A program made the position numbers and the translations under genes. A stretch of 14,106 nucleotides of DNA from NCBI GenBank assembly GCA_045105775.1, contig JBGCDW010000256.1:1-14106 (forward strand), given 5' to 3'. The notes under the pieces were generated by a model. The model was not told the DNA's origin. It was given only the letters and a program-made list of their open reading frames with translations, and did not search any database. Of this stretch, positions 7,843-14,106 are shown one piece after another. The DNA is from Aureispira sp045105775 (GTDB lineage: Bacteria > Bacteroidota > Bacteroidia > Chitinophagales > Saprospiraceae). Each line of letters starts with the position of its first letter. The stretch's first letter is position 1.

Positions 7843-8100
7843 TTATTTTCGCTGATAGAGGGTATAGTTTTTGCAAGCCCTACAATGCAGCTCCATCCAC
7901 AATAAATTGCTGTCTTCCTCTTGCGTACTTTCGGCAAACTGTATTTTGGTTTGTTCACTGCCACACCCCCCACAGACATAGCCCCAAGCAGGCATATTGG
8001 CTCCCTTGCCTTCTGAGAATGGTTTGCTAGAAACCTTTATATTCCATTGTTCTCCCATTTGGTTTTGAACGTCAGGACTAACTTTGGGATTTTTCGACAT
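7843..8100 (-). CDS. Small zinc-ribbon-like hypothetical protein
   Basis: An 85-residue protein that I do not recognise as a named family. Residues 41-48 contain CGGC (C43, C46) and residues 73-76 contain CRAC (C73, C76), so a CxxC-26-CxxC arrangement could form a single zinc ribbon. The middle, between the knuckles, is acidic (AESTQEEDSNLLW). There is no signal peptide or membrane segment, which suggests a cytoplasmic protein. The start MSKNPKVS at 8100 is preferred; an in-frame ATG six codons upstream (8118) would add only MINYLY. The same DNA is open in the oxidoreductase frame, but the cysteine pairs and compositional balance favour this frame. It is probably transcribed from the 8101-8269 spacer. 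Confidence 0.7.
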   Translation of the reverse strand: MSKNPKVSPDVQNQMGEQWNIKVSSKPFSEGKGANMPAWGYVCGGCGSEQTKIQFAESTQEEDSNLLWMELHCRACKNYTLYQRK

Positions 8101-8194
8101 ATATAAATAATTTATCATTAAAACAAAATCAGTAAAATCCTCTAGTTGCTAAAAATCAGTAAATACCCTAATAATAACACGAACTTATTAAAAT

Positions 8195-8202
8195 AAATTT
8201 GT
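8195..8202 (+). promoter_or_regulatory. Bacteroidota-type -7 element upstream of the 87-residue gene
   Basis: TAAATTTG matches TAnnTTTG exactly. It lies 68 bases before the ATG at 8270, predicting a leader of about 60 bases. No clear TTG -33 element is visible at the expected distance, so this rests on the -7 motif and position alone. Confidence 0.45.
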
Positions 8203-8247
8203 GCTGTAAATTAATACAGACGGTATCCGAAAAGTCTTTTATAGAGT

Positions 8248-8253
8248 AGGAGG
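8248..8253 (+). promoter_or_regulatory. AGGAGG Shine-Dalgarno-like sequence
   Basis: AGGAGG stands 16 bases before the ATG at 8270. Such a sequence is unusual in this window, where most genes have A/T-rich leaders only. The spacing is longer than the optimum of 5-9 bases, so its use in initiation is uncertain. Confidence 0.4.
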
Positions 8254-8269
8254 TTAAATATACATTACA

Positions 8270-8533
8270 ATGAAAGTTACTAATAATTCAAATGGTGATA
8301 TTCAAGTCGCAATCAGCAGATGGGGTGACAATGATCAAAAAGCTTCTTTTTTCACTCTAAAAAGAGGTGAAGATGGCAATTGGTCTAGAAGTGATTCAAA
8401 AGGGTTTTTAATGGCAATCAGTTCTAATTATCCAACTACTAATGGTACTTATTTCATCAAATCCACTAGCAATATTGATGTTGGAACGAACCAAGTATCT
8501 CGTGATGGTACAACCATCAATAAACTTCAATAA
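8270..8533 (+). CDS. Orphan 87-residue hypothetical protein, probable small beta-sandwich
   Basis: An 87-residue protein that I do not recognise with confidence. It starts MKVTNNSNGDIQVAISRWGD, continues with FFTLKRGEDGNWSRSD and KGFLMAIS, then TYFIKSTSNIDV, and ends in VSRDGTTINKLQ. The alternation of polar and hydrophobic residues, many N, S, T and G, few Lys/Glu helices and no Cys suggest a compact all-beta domain. The N-x-S...I-V...W opening loosely recalls small beta-sandwich proteins such as aegerolysin-like or lectin-like domains; this is a resemblance, not an assignment. No signal peptide or membrane segment is seen. The gene stands alone on the plus strand between two leftward genes, with its own promoter-like motif, AGGAGG sequence and strong terminator, as expected of a well-expressed independent gene. 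Confidence 0.75.
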   Translation: MKVTNNSNGDIQVAISRWGDNDQKASFFTLKRGEDGNWSRSDSKGFLMAISSNYPTTNGTYFIKSTSNIDVGTNQVSRDGTTINKLQ

Positions 8534-8559
8534 AATTTGAATCATTTTACTAATTCAAG

Positions 8560-8605
8560 CCCATATAAGTTTAATTAAAAAACGATTAAATTTATATGGG
8601 TTTTT
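8560..8605 (+). terminator. Rho-independent terminator of the 87-residue gene
   Basis: A 16-bp stem with one G-U wobble (CCCATATAAGTTTAAT at 8560-8575 with 8585-8600) and a 9-base loop is followed by five T (8601-8605). It lies 26 bases after the stop codon. There is no T run on the opposite strand, so it serves the rightward gene and not DUF58. Confidence 0.85.
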
Positions 8606-8611
8606 AGTATT

Positions 8612-9964
8612 CTAAATCATTCCACGAGCCTTCATTTCCAAATACTTATTCACACTATCCACCGACAATTCCTCTGGACGGGTCAAGATCACTTGAATAC
8701 CATACTGGCGGAGTTTTTGGACGATGCGGAATTTTTCTTCTACGAATTTGGAGGCGATAGTTTTGTAATAAATTTCTTCGGTGGTGTGGGCTTCTTGTGC
8801 GGCGTAGTCGCCAATTTCGGTATTCTCAAAGAACACCACCACGAGCAAGTGCATTTTGTTGATTCTTCTCAAGAGTGGGAGTACGCGCGACATGGCCGAA
8901 TAGCTCTCAAAGTTGGTGTAAAGGAAGAGCAGGCTTCTGCGCTTGATAAACTGCTTGGTGGCCGTATAGAGCAACTCGTAATTGGCCTCAAAGTTTCGAG
9001 GTTGTTCCTTGTACAGGGTCTCAATAATGAGGTTGAGTTGTTTGGGGCCATCATCGGCCTTGACGGTTGCGCCAATTTTGTCGGAGAAGGTCAATAGACC
9101 AGCGCGGTCGTGTTTTTGTAGCGATACACTCGAAATCACCAAGGCGGTATTCACGGCATAATCCAAGAGGCTCATGCCGTTGAAGGGCATTTGCATAGAG
9201 CGGCCTTTGTCGATGACCGAGAAAATTTGCTGCGAGCGTTCGTCCTCAAACTGATTAATCATCAATTCGTTTCTACGGCTGGTGGCTTTCCAGTTGATGC
9301 TTCGGTAATCATCGCCCTTGACATAATTGCGAATTTGTGCAAACTCGTAACTTGCCCCCAAGCGGCGCACCTTTTTTACGCCACGCATGGTCGAGATTCG
9401 GGCTACGGCCATCAAGGAGTACCGATTCATTTGCTTGATAGAGGGATAAACTAAGATTTTTTTCTCCGCTTCTTTGCGAATTCTGCGCTCTACTAAGCCT
9501 AGTGGGCTGTGTACAAACACATTGATGTCATTAAAGGTATATTCTCCACGCAAGGTGGGGCGTAAATTGTACTCATAGGATTTGCCAATTTGTGGGGGCA
9601 GGGTATCTACGATTCCAAAATCACGATGCTGAAACTCTACAGGCACTTCGTCTACAATCGTAATGCCCAGTTTGAGGCCATAATCATTCTGAATGTGGAG
9701 TCGTACCATGTTGTCATCGCCCAACGAAAGCTGGCGCGGCAATTCTCGTTCGGCTTTGACTTTTACATTGTTATTAAACAATAAAAGCAAATCTACGGCT
9801 ACCAAAGCTATGGCTGCTACTAACACCGCCTTGGCAACGGGAAATAGAAAAGGAAAAATAAAACTCACGACAAATAAAGTGGCTGTTCCTGCAAACAGTC
9901 CAAAAAAGCGTGGACGCAGATAAACAGCACGTAAAGTGAGTATGTGGAAGATTTTTTTTAGCAT
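8612..9964 (-). CDS. DUF58 domain protein (MoxR partner, vWA-like)
   Basis: A 450-residue protein. Two membrane helices near the N-terminus (about 22-41 and 45-63) are followed by a beta-rich region with SPLGLVERR (153-161), then the DUF58 core GASYEFAQIRNYVKGDDYRSINWKA (203-227) and QQIFSVIDKGRSM (245-257), leading into a vWA-like fold. The position equivalent to the metal-binding DxSxS motif reads D252-K-G-R-S256, so one metal-coordinating Ser is replaced by Gly; from memory this is a common variant in Bacteroidota homologues. DUF58 proteins are the usual partners of MoxR ATPases. Here the gene is not next to MoxR but 7 kb away, transcribed alone on the minus strand, with about 200 bases of upstream spacer. 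No clear terminator is seen at its end. Confidence 0.94.
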   Translation of the reverse strand: MLKKIFHILTLRAVYLRPRFFGLFAGTATLFVVSFIFPFLFPVAKAVLVAAIALVAVDLLLLFNNNVKVKAERELPRQLSLGDDNMVRLHIQNDYGLKLGITIVDEVPVEFQHRDFGIVDTLPPQIGKSYEYNLRPTLRGEYTFNDINVFVHSPLGLVERRIRKEAEKKILVYPSIKQMNRYSLMAVARISTMRGVKKVRRLGASYEFAQIRNYVKGDDYRSINWKATSRRNELMINQFEDERSQQIFSVIDKGRSMQMPFNGMSLLDYAVNTALVISSVSLQKHDRAGLLTFSDKIGATVKADDGPKQLNLIIETLYKEQPRNFEANYELLYTATKQFIKRRSLLFLYTNFESYSAMSRVLPLLRRINKMHLLVVVFFENTEIGDYAAQEAHTTEEIYYKTIASKFVEEKFRIVQKLRQYGIQVILTRPEELSVDSVNKYLEMKARGMI

Positions 9965-10167
9965 AATGTAAGATAGTCTATCCGTGGTTGAAGTGGCTTA
10001 GTTGGTTTAAGACCAAAAGTTAGGCTTTTTTTTAGAACAAATGAAATGGTGGGGGTAGTCTCCTTTGTGATATTCCTTTTAATTTGTAGAGAATTATGTT
10101 TTTTGAGACATTATCAATGAAATCTTAATGACGTGTTCTTTGGTATACTCAATTTGACAAACAAGCT

Positions 10168-11190
10168 TTATGTTTTCTTTTCGTTAAGCAATGCTTTTAA
10201 CTTCTCTTTACTAGGCAATACTGTTTTATATTTACTAGCAAAAATTTGTTCATTTTCCTTTGGTAAAGTATATTCTACAACTGCTTCACTTTTATTCTGA
10301 CATAATATAATACCTATAGTTGGGTTTTCCTCTGTAAGTTTTAATTCCCTATCATAATAATTTACATACATCATCATTTGACCAATATCCTGATGTTTTA
10401 ACTCCCCAATCTTCAAATCAATTAATACAAAAGAGCGTAAAATTCTATTATAAAATACTAAGTCAATCCTAAAGTGTTTATCATCAAAAGAAATTCGTTT
10501 CTGTCTGGCAACAAAAGTAAAACCAGTACCTAGTTCTAAAAGGAAATTTTCCAATTTGTTAATTAATTCTTGTTCAAGGTCACTTTCCGAATAATTACTT
10601 TTCTCTGGCAAACCAAGAAATTCAAGGATATAAGGATCTTTGATTGCATCCTTGGCTTGCTCAATTATGAGACCTTTTTCTGATAGTTTTTTGACTTGGT
10701 ATTTATCCCTACTTAAAGCAAGTCTTGTATATAAGGCAGAATCGTATTGTCGTTGAAGCTCTCTTACACTCCATCTGTGTTTGGAAGATTCAATTTCATA
10801 AAAACTCCTTTCTTGTAAGTCGTCGATTCGCATTAGTAACAGGTAATGAGACCAACTCAAACCAAAATCTATTTCTCCTTTATCAGATTTAACAGACAGT
10901 GTCTGTTGTTTTCTGTAGGCCAAATAGAAATTTCTCATTTGCTGGATATTCGTTACTGAAAAACCTTTTCCAAATTCTTCCGTCAGAATACCTGAGAGTT
11001 CTTTGAGTAATTGTTTTCCATATTTAGCTCTGTCATTTCCTTGCTGTTCTTGTTCAACAATCATTCTACCGATTTCATAGTATACTGTAACCATAGTACT
11101 ATTAACCGTCTGAACTACTTTGTTCCTAGCAGAATGGAGTAAATGAATTATTTGTTTGTAGAATCCAGTATTTATTATATTATTTGACAT
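10168..11190 (-). CDS. DUF1016/YhcG-type PDDEXK nuclease domain protein
   Basis: A 340-residue protein from the chosen start MSNNIINTGF. The DUF1016 N-terminal helical domain contains VNSTMVTVYYEIGRMIVEQE and KELSGILTEEFGKGFS, and SWSHYLLLMRI follows. The C-terminal PDDEXK domain has HFRIDLVFYNR, with Asp 243, and FVLIDLKIGELKHQDIGQM, with Asp 258 and Lys 260, so the catalytic D...DxK set looks intact. The family is annotated as a putative nuclease, with roles in DNA repair, defence or mobile-element biology suggested but not fixed. In-frame ATG 11253 (plus TTG 11256) would add 21 or more residues; the A-rich leader (AAATAAAAATG) favours 11190. The gene is visibly more AT-rich than the MoxR set, has no operon partner, and may have been acquired by transfer. 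Confidence 0.9.
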   Translation of the reverse strand: MSNNIINTGFYKQIIHLLHSARNKVVQTVNSTMVTVYYEIGRMIVEQEQQGNDRAKYGKQLLKELSGILTEEFGKGFSVTNIQQMRNFYLAYRKQQTLSVKSDKGEIDFGLSWSHYLLLMRIDDLQERSFYEIESSKHRWSVRELQRQYDSALYTRLALSRDKYQVKKLSEKGLIIEQAKDAIKDPYILEFLGLPEKSNYSESDLEQELINKLENFLLELGTGFTFVARQKRISFDDKHFRIDLVFYNRILRSFVLIDLKIGELKHQDIGQMMMYVNYYDRELKLTEENPTIGIILCQNKSEAVVEYTLPKENEQIFASKYKTVLPSKEKLKALLNEKKT

Positions 11191-11428
11191 TTTTATTTTA
11201 TGTATATTAAGTTCAATATCAAAAACATCACTCTGTGAGTCCTTATTAGTCATCAAGTAGGGTTCTTTTTTTTACCCCTGTATCTTGTACATAAATTCAT
11301 ACAATTTCAATGATAAGCTTTTATTATTAAACTTTATATCAACAGAGTCCTTGAAATGTTTTCAGAAGCGTCCTTCCACAAAACATTCGTTTATTTTTTT
11401 TAGTTCAAAAAAGCCGAAAAACGCTTTT

Positions 11429-11626
11429 AAAAGGCATTTTTGAGCAGAATCTTATTTTTTAAAGAAATTTTAAGACTTTGGAGGCAGCATTTTCATGATT
11501 GCCAACGTCTTATTAGTAATAAAAGGCAATTTTTCATTACGTACCCAATCGTTTTTTAAAATGGTCTTCTTTGGTTGATTAACTCAAGAAGGCAATTTTT
11601 AGAAGTATTATTAGTAAAAGGCATTG
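11429..11626 (+). repeat. Four degenerate AAGGCA(A)T modules
   Basis: AAAAGGCATTTTT (11429-11441), AAAAGGCAATTTTT (11521-11534), GAAGGCAATTTTT (11588-11600) and AAAAGGCATTG (11616-11626) lie within 200 bases. The second and fourth are also preceded by the shared sequence TATTAGTA. Spacing is irregular (92, 67 and 28 bases between starts, approximately), so this is not a CRISPR. It may be a set of decayed duplications or the 3' arms of terminator-like structures. Confidence 0.5.
11470..11625 (-). pseudogene. Possible remnant of a small protein gene
   Basis: On the minus strand an ATG near 11624 opens MPFTNNTSKNCLLELINQ, which runs into a stop after RRPF. A second frame, overlapping and offset by one base, continues QPKKTILKNDW, then VRNEKLPFITNKTLAIMKM, and ends LPPKS at the stop 11470-11472. 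Joined by one frameshift they would give a protein of about 53 residues. The PFTNNT and PFITNKT segments look like an internal duplication. The family is unrecognised, and chance in AT-rich DNA is a real alternative. Confidence 0.25.
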
Positions 11627-11655
11627 ATGGAAACCGTGGTTTCTATCACAAAATT

Positions 11656-11687
11656 GGCATTCCGAATCTAATTTGGAATGCCTTTTT
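11656..11687 (+). terminator. Strong rho-independent terminator upstream of the secreted-protein operon
   Basis: GGCATTCCGAAT (11656-11667) pairs with ATTTGGAATGCC (11671-11682), a 12-bp stem with one G-T wobble and a 3-base loop, followed by TTTTT (11683-11687). It ends about 95 bases before the ATG at 11782. No rightward gene upstream of it is evident, so either a small RNA or remnant transcript ends here, or it acts as an attenuator or insulator for the downstream genes. Confidence 0.8.
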
Positions 11688-11717
11688 ATTTGTCTATAGC
11701 ACAACTTTTGCACTGAA

Positions 11718-11747
11718 TTGGCTTACTTTTAGTACTTATTATACTTA
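11718..11747 (+). promoter_or_regulatory. Candidate promoter of the secreted-protein operon
   Basis: TTG (11718-11720) is followed after 19 bases by TATACTTA (11740-11747), a partial match to the Bacteroidota -7 element TAnnTTTG at the expected spacing. It lies after the terminator and 34 bases before the ATG at 11782, a sensible position. Evidence is motif and position only. Confidence 0.3.
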
Positions 11748-11781
11748 TTATCACTCCATAGAGGTTATAACTAGCATTTTT

Positions 11782-13029
11782 ATGACGATTATTTCGCGTT
11801 GGGTTGGGTGGCTGTTTTTGCTTTTGGCTGCTAATTGTGTATTGGCACAAGCTGTTGTCAAAGAAAAGAAAAGTCTCAGCTACACGCTCACTAGTACAGA
11901 CAGCATTGTACGTGCCCAAAAAAGTAGTACATACAATAAAGATGGCGCAGTCTTGAACAGCAAGCATTACTATTATAATTTATCGACTCCTGGCGTATTG
12001 GTCAAGGAAGAATCTGTCAATTTTGATTTGGACAAGCAGATTCTAACGGAAACGATTACACGTTATCCCAAGGGCAAAGAACCTCAAACCGAACGTTTGG
12101 AAACCAAGTATTTGGTTTATGCCGCTAAGGAAAAGGATAGCAAGCGAATTTGGAGGCGACACTTTGATCGTTTTGGAGAATTGACCAAAGAGGATACCTT
12201 GACTTACAATGACCAACAATTGCTCGTCAATAATTGTCAATACAATTATATGGGTTCTACCTCGCTGCTTTGTGATGAATACCAATACAAGAATGGTCTC
12301 AAAAAACGCTGGTTGATGTATTCTAAATGGAATACTATTGATGCAAAAAGCCAAGTGGTAGAGAAGCAAACAAAACGGCGCGATTATCGCTATTGTTACA
12401 ATCGAGCAGGAAAGCTAAAACGTATTCGGGCAAAGGATTATGCGAGTAAAATTTGTCACAAGGTGTCTTATGATAAGCAGGGGCGTTTGGCAAAAAATCA
12501 TATCCTTGTCAGACGAAAGGTGAGCAAAACGGTGAATAAGGCAAAGGGGGATAAATCGGAAAAGAAACGCAAGTATCTCAAAAAAACGGAAGAAATTTTG
12601 CTATACGATAAAGGCAAGTTAGTTTCTGCTCAACGATTGGTGGATGGCAAAGAGGCCAATAGCACCACTTATGACTACCAAGATTCTCTGTTGCAAAAAG
12701 AAACAATTCGTGTGAATAGAACAAAGACAGAAGAGATTTTGTATAGCTATGAGGCTGGTAAATTGACAGAAAAAACAAGTCACAAACTAGATCCAAAAGG
12801 AAATATACGTTACTCGATCAAGAATTTTTATAATGAGCAGGGCAATGCTGTCCGCAAAGAACAAATTGCTCGTAAGAACGTTTTGTCCGTCACAGAGTGG
12901 ACCTACAATAACCATGGAGATATTTTGAGCAGAATCTCTTATCGTCCAAAACAAAAGAAGAGTAAGAAGGGCATGGAAGAGATTGAGCCTTCTAAAGAAA
13001 AAATTGTGTATATTTATACCTATCACTAA
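11782..13029 (+). CDS. Secreted repeat protein of unknown function (RHS/MORN-like short repeats)
   Basis: A 415-residue protein beginning MTIISRWVGWLFLLLAANCVLAQ, a signal peptide with probable cleavage after VLA (residue 22); the Cys is not in a proper lipobox. The mature part is rich in K, Y, T and E and made of degenerate repeats of about 20-25 residues, each with a Tyr, a turn such as YDKQGRL, YNRAGKL, YDKGKLV or YNEQGNA, and a basic strand. This recalls RHS/YD or MORN-like beta repeats, but no RHS core domain, toxin domain or C-terminal sorting domain is seen. A basic Lys-rich insert (about residues 250-270, TVNKAKGDKSEKKRKYLKKT) is noticeable. The frame is open for 69 codons upstream, but that part contains a terminator and starts with TTG, so 11782 is chosen. 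It is followed after 40 bases by a similar secreted protein. Confidence 0.75.
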   Translation: MTIISRWVGWLFLLLAANCVLAQAVVKEKKSLSYTLTSTDSIVRAQKSSTYNKDGAVLNSKHYYYNLSTPGVLVKEESVNFDLDKQILTETITRYPKGKEPQTERLETKYLVYAAKEKDSKRIWRRHFDRFGELTKEDTLTYNDQQLLVNNCQYNYMGSTSLLCDEYQYKNGLKKRWLMYSKWNTIDAKSQVVEKQTKRRDYRYCYNRAGKLKRIRAKDYASKICHKVSYDKQGRLAKNHILVRRKVSKTVNKAKGDKSEKKRKYLKKTEEILLYDKGKLVSAQRLVDGKEANSTTYDYQDSLLQKETIRVNRTKTEEILYSYEAGKLTEKTSHKLDPKGNIRYSIKNFYNEQGNAVRKEQIARKNVLSVTEWTYNNHGDILSRISYRPKQKKSKKGMEEIEPSKEKIVYIYTYH

Positions 13030-13069
13030 ACCAATTTATCCGCAGCAAATGACTATAAATTCAAGGAAT

Positions 13070-14106
13070 ATGATAAAACATACTCTATTAAGAGGTGCAT
13101 TATTGTTGTGTACCATCACATCTTCTGGATTGCTATTGGCTCAAGAGGTTAAGGTAAAATCTGTTGAGTATAAAATATTTGAGCAGTTGCCTGAATCTGA
13201 AGAAGGCATGGATTTGGAATTGACTAAAAGGGAGTTGAAAAAATACGACACAAAAGGGCGCATTGCTCAACAGCAGATTTATCTAGCCAATCCCATTGGT
13301 AAGTTGATGCCCAATACCTTTACGTTTAGAGAATGGCTTGAAGATGTGCGGACTGAAAAAATAATTAAGTTTGATGAAATGGGCGACTCTATCACAGCAG
13401 TCAAAACCTATCTTTCGAGCAAGGGCAAATTGAAGCTAAAAGAGGAAATTGTAGATTATCTCAAAGCACCTCAAAAAATGCTCATTAAGGAATTTGAGTA
13501 CACCGAATTTGGAAAACCGCTCAAAGTCGTTTTTACCAATAAAAAGGGGGACAAAGTGGGTGAAGAGGTCTACAAATACAATGGAGATGACGAGGAAATC
13601 TCTTACAAAAAATGGGAGTTGCTGCCTAGTGGTGATAAAGCTACAGAAAGCAAAAAAACAGCCTATACCAAAGATGGGTATTTAGAATCTTCTGAAAAGA
13701 TCGTCAAAGATGGCAAAGATACCTACAAGGATATCATCATTTTTGAAGGCACTAAAATCAAGGAACAAACCAAGTACAAAAATGGGGAAATTGTCAGTGA
13801 ATTTGGTGGTGGCAAATCTAGTGGTGGTTACAACCCTCGCCAAGGGCAGGTGATGATGGAATTTGGCAATGGTGGAGATGATGATGGTGGTTTTGGCAGT
13901 TTTGGTGGTGGTTTTGGTGGCATGCTTCCTGAAGTAGAAGATGAATTTGATGACAAAGGCAACAAAATAAAGACTACTGAAACGGAGGGGATTGAATTGG
14001 TAAAACTCATTACCTATAAGTACGATGATAATTCTAATCTGTTGGAAATGGAAGAAATCAAGTATGAGGATGGCGAAGAGGAAAGCACCAAGAAGGAAGA
14101 GCTGGC
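13070..14106 (+). CDS. Secreted repeat protein, partial (runs off the window)
   Basis: The first 345 codons of a gene that is open at the window edge. MIKHTLLRGALLLCTITSSGLLLAQ is a clear signal peptide with cleavage expected after LLLA (residue 24). The mature part has the same style as the upstream neighbour: Lys/Glu-rich strands with Tyr and turns such as YDTKGRI, FDEMGDS, YTEFGKP and YTKDGYL. At residues 246-285 a glycine-rich insert occurs (GGGKSSGGYNP, then GNGGDDDGGFGSFGG), after which the repeats resume (FDDKGNK, YDDNSNL). An in-frame ATG seven codons upstream (13049) is possible, but the 13070 start gives a more typical signal peptide. The two genes are 40 bases apart and probably form one transcript. 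Their likely location is periplasmic or extracellular; function unknown. Confidence 0.8.
   Translation, partial: MIKHTLLRGALLLCTITSSGLLLAQEVKVKSVEYKIFEQLPESEEGMDLELTKRELKKYDTKGRIAQQQIYLANPIGKLMPNTFTFREWLEDVRTEKIIKFDEMGDSITAVKTYLSSKGKLKLKEEIVDYLKAPQKMLIKEFEYTEFGKPLKVVFTNKKGDKVGEEVYKYNGDDEEISYKKWELLPSGDKATESKKTAYTKDGYLESSEKIVKDGKDTYKDIIIFEGTKIKEQTKYKNGEIVSEFGGGKSSGGYNPRQGQVMMEFGNGGDDDGGFGSFGGGFGGMLPEVEDEFDDKGNKIKTTETEGIELVKLITYKYDDNSNLLEMEEIKYEDGEEESTKKEEL

Larger units (their letters stand above)
11191..11781. other. Structured spacer upstream of the secreted-protein operon
   Basis: About 590 bases lie between the chosen nuclease start and the start of the secreted-protein gene. The first 60 or so could code for an extended nuclease N-terminus. 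From 11401 there are four copies of an AAGGCA(A)T-rich module, a weak hairpin on the minus strand near 11405-11430, an ATTGCC...GGCAAT pair followed by T5 (11499-11534), and a strong terminator at 11656-11687. Two overlapping minus-strand frames between 11470 and about 11625 read like pieces of a small protein. No intact gene is supported. Confidence 0.55.

Noticed and set aside
7770..7979. A 70-codon upstream in-frame extension of the quinone oxidoreductase
   Set aside because: It overlaps the zinc-ribbon gene, has no similarity to the MDR family, and the family start MRAVV lies at 7769.
428..9964. Interpretation of the MoxR/DUF58 genes as a Bat aerotolerance operon
   Set aside because: No BatA/BatB vWA proteins or TPR BatC-type genes are present; SpoIIM, DUF4129, DUF4350 and RDD neighbours indicate a different MoxR set.
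10013..10041. A TAACTTTTG motif with upstream TTTG on the minus strand as a DUF58 promoter
   Set aside because: The spacing between elements is only 15 bases, shorter than the usual 19-21, so it was not listed as a feature.
11191..11256. A longer N-terminus of the DUF1016 nuclease starting at ATG 11253 or TTG 11256
   Set aside because: Possible, but the extra residues lack family similarity and the ATG at 11190 has a more typical A-rich leader; kept only as an alternative.
11495..11578. A 27-codon plus-strand frame (MIANVLLVIKG...) preceded by GGAGG at 11480-11484
   Set aside because: The GGAGG spacing is acceptable, but the frame overlaps the hairpin at 11499-11534 and there is no other coding evidence; noted as a weak alternative to a small RNA.
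11575..11781. A 69-codon upstream extension of the secreted repeat protein
   Set aside because: It begins with TTG, includes a strong terminator hairpin, and would bury a clear signal peptide inside the protein.

Overview
The window reads as chromosomal DNA of a Bacteroidota bacterium. It is AT-rich, most genes lack a Shine-Dalgarno sequence and start after A-rich leaders, one promoter-like TAnnTTTG motif is visible, and the DUF4350, DUF4129 and DUF5522 proteins look typical of that phylum. A Saprospiria-like member is possible, but this is only an impression and the sequence contains no rRNA or marker gene to settle it.

Region 1 (about 150-5515, minus strand) is a compact operon read from right to left: a long SpoIIM-type membrane protein, a DUF4129 membrane protein, a DUF4350 membrane protein with a GIFT-like domain, a MoxR-type AAA+ ATPase and a small cysteine-rich DUF5522 protein. 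It ends in a clear terminator at 151-183. A 430-base divergent spacer separates it from an RDD-family membrane protein on the plus strand (5946-6677). A DUF58 protein, the usual partner of MoxR, lies apart at 8612-9964. Together these genes form the conserved but poorly understood Bacteroidota MoxR/DUF58/DUF4350/DUF4129/SpoIIM/RDD set. It is probably a membrane-associated machine in which the ATPase acts on a DUF58 (vWA-like) partner and on the membrane proteins.

Region 2 (6673-8611) sits between the RDD gene and DUF58. It holds two back-to-back palindromes at a convergent gene end, a zinc-independent quinone oxidoreductase, an 85-residue zinc-ribbon-like protein, and an orphan 87-residue protein on the plus strand with its own promoter-like motif, AGGAGG sequence and strong terminator.

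Region 3 (9965-14106) holds an AT-rich DUF1016/YhcG-type PDDEXK nuclease, then a roughly 500-base spacer with repeated GGCA-T5 modules, a strong plus-strand terminator and possible remnants of a small gene. Two secreted proteins with RHS/MORN-like short repeats follow in one likely operon; the second runs off the window edge.

The most unusual items are the extended C-terminal half of the SpoIIM protein, the separation of DUF58 from MoxR, the 87-residue orphan, the double palindrome at 6673-6755 that contains both convergent stop codons, and the structured spacer at 11401-11690.
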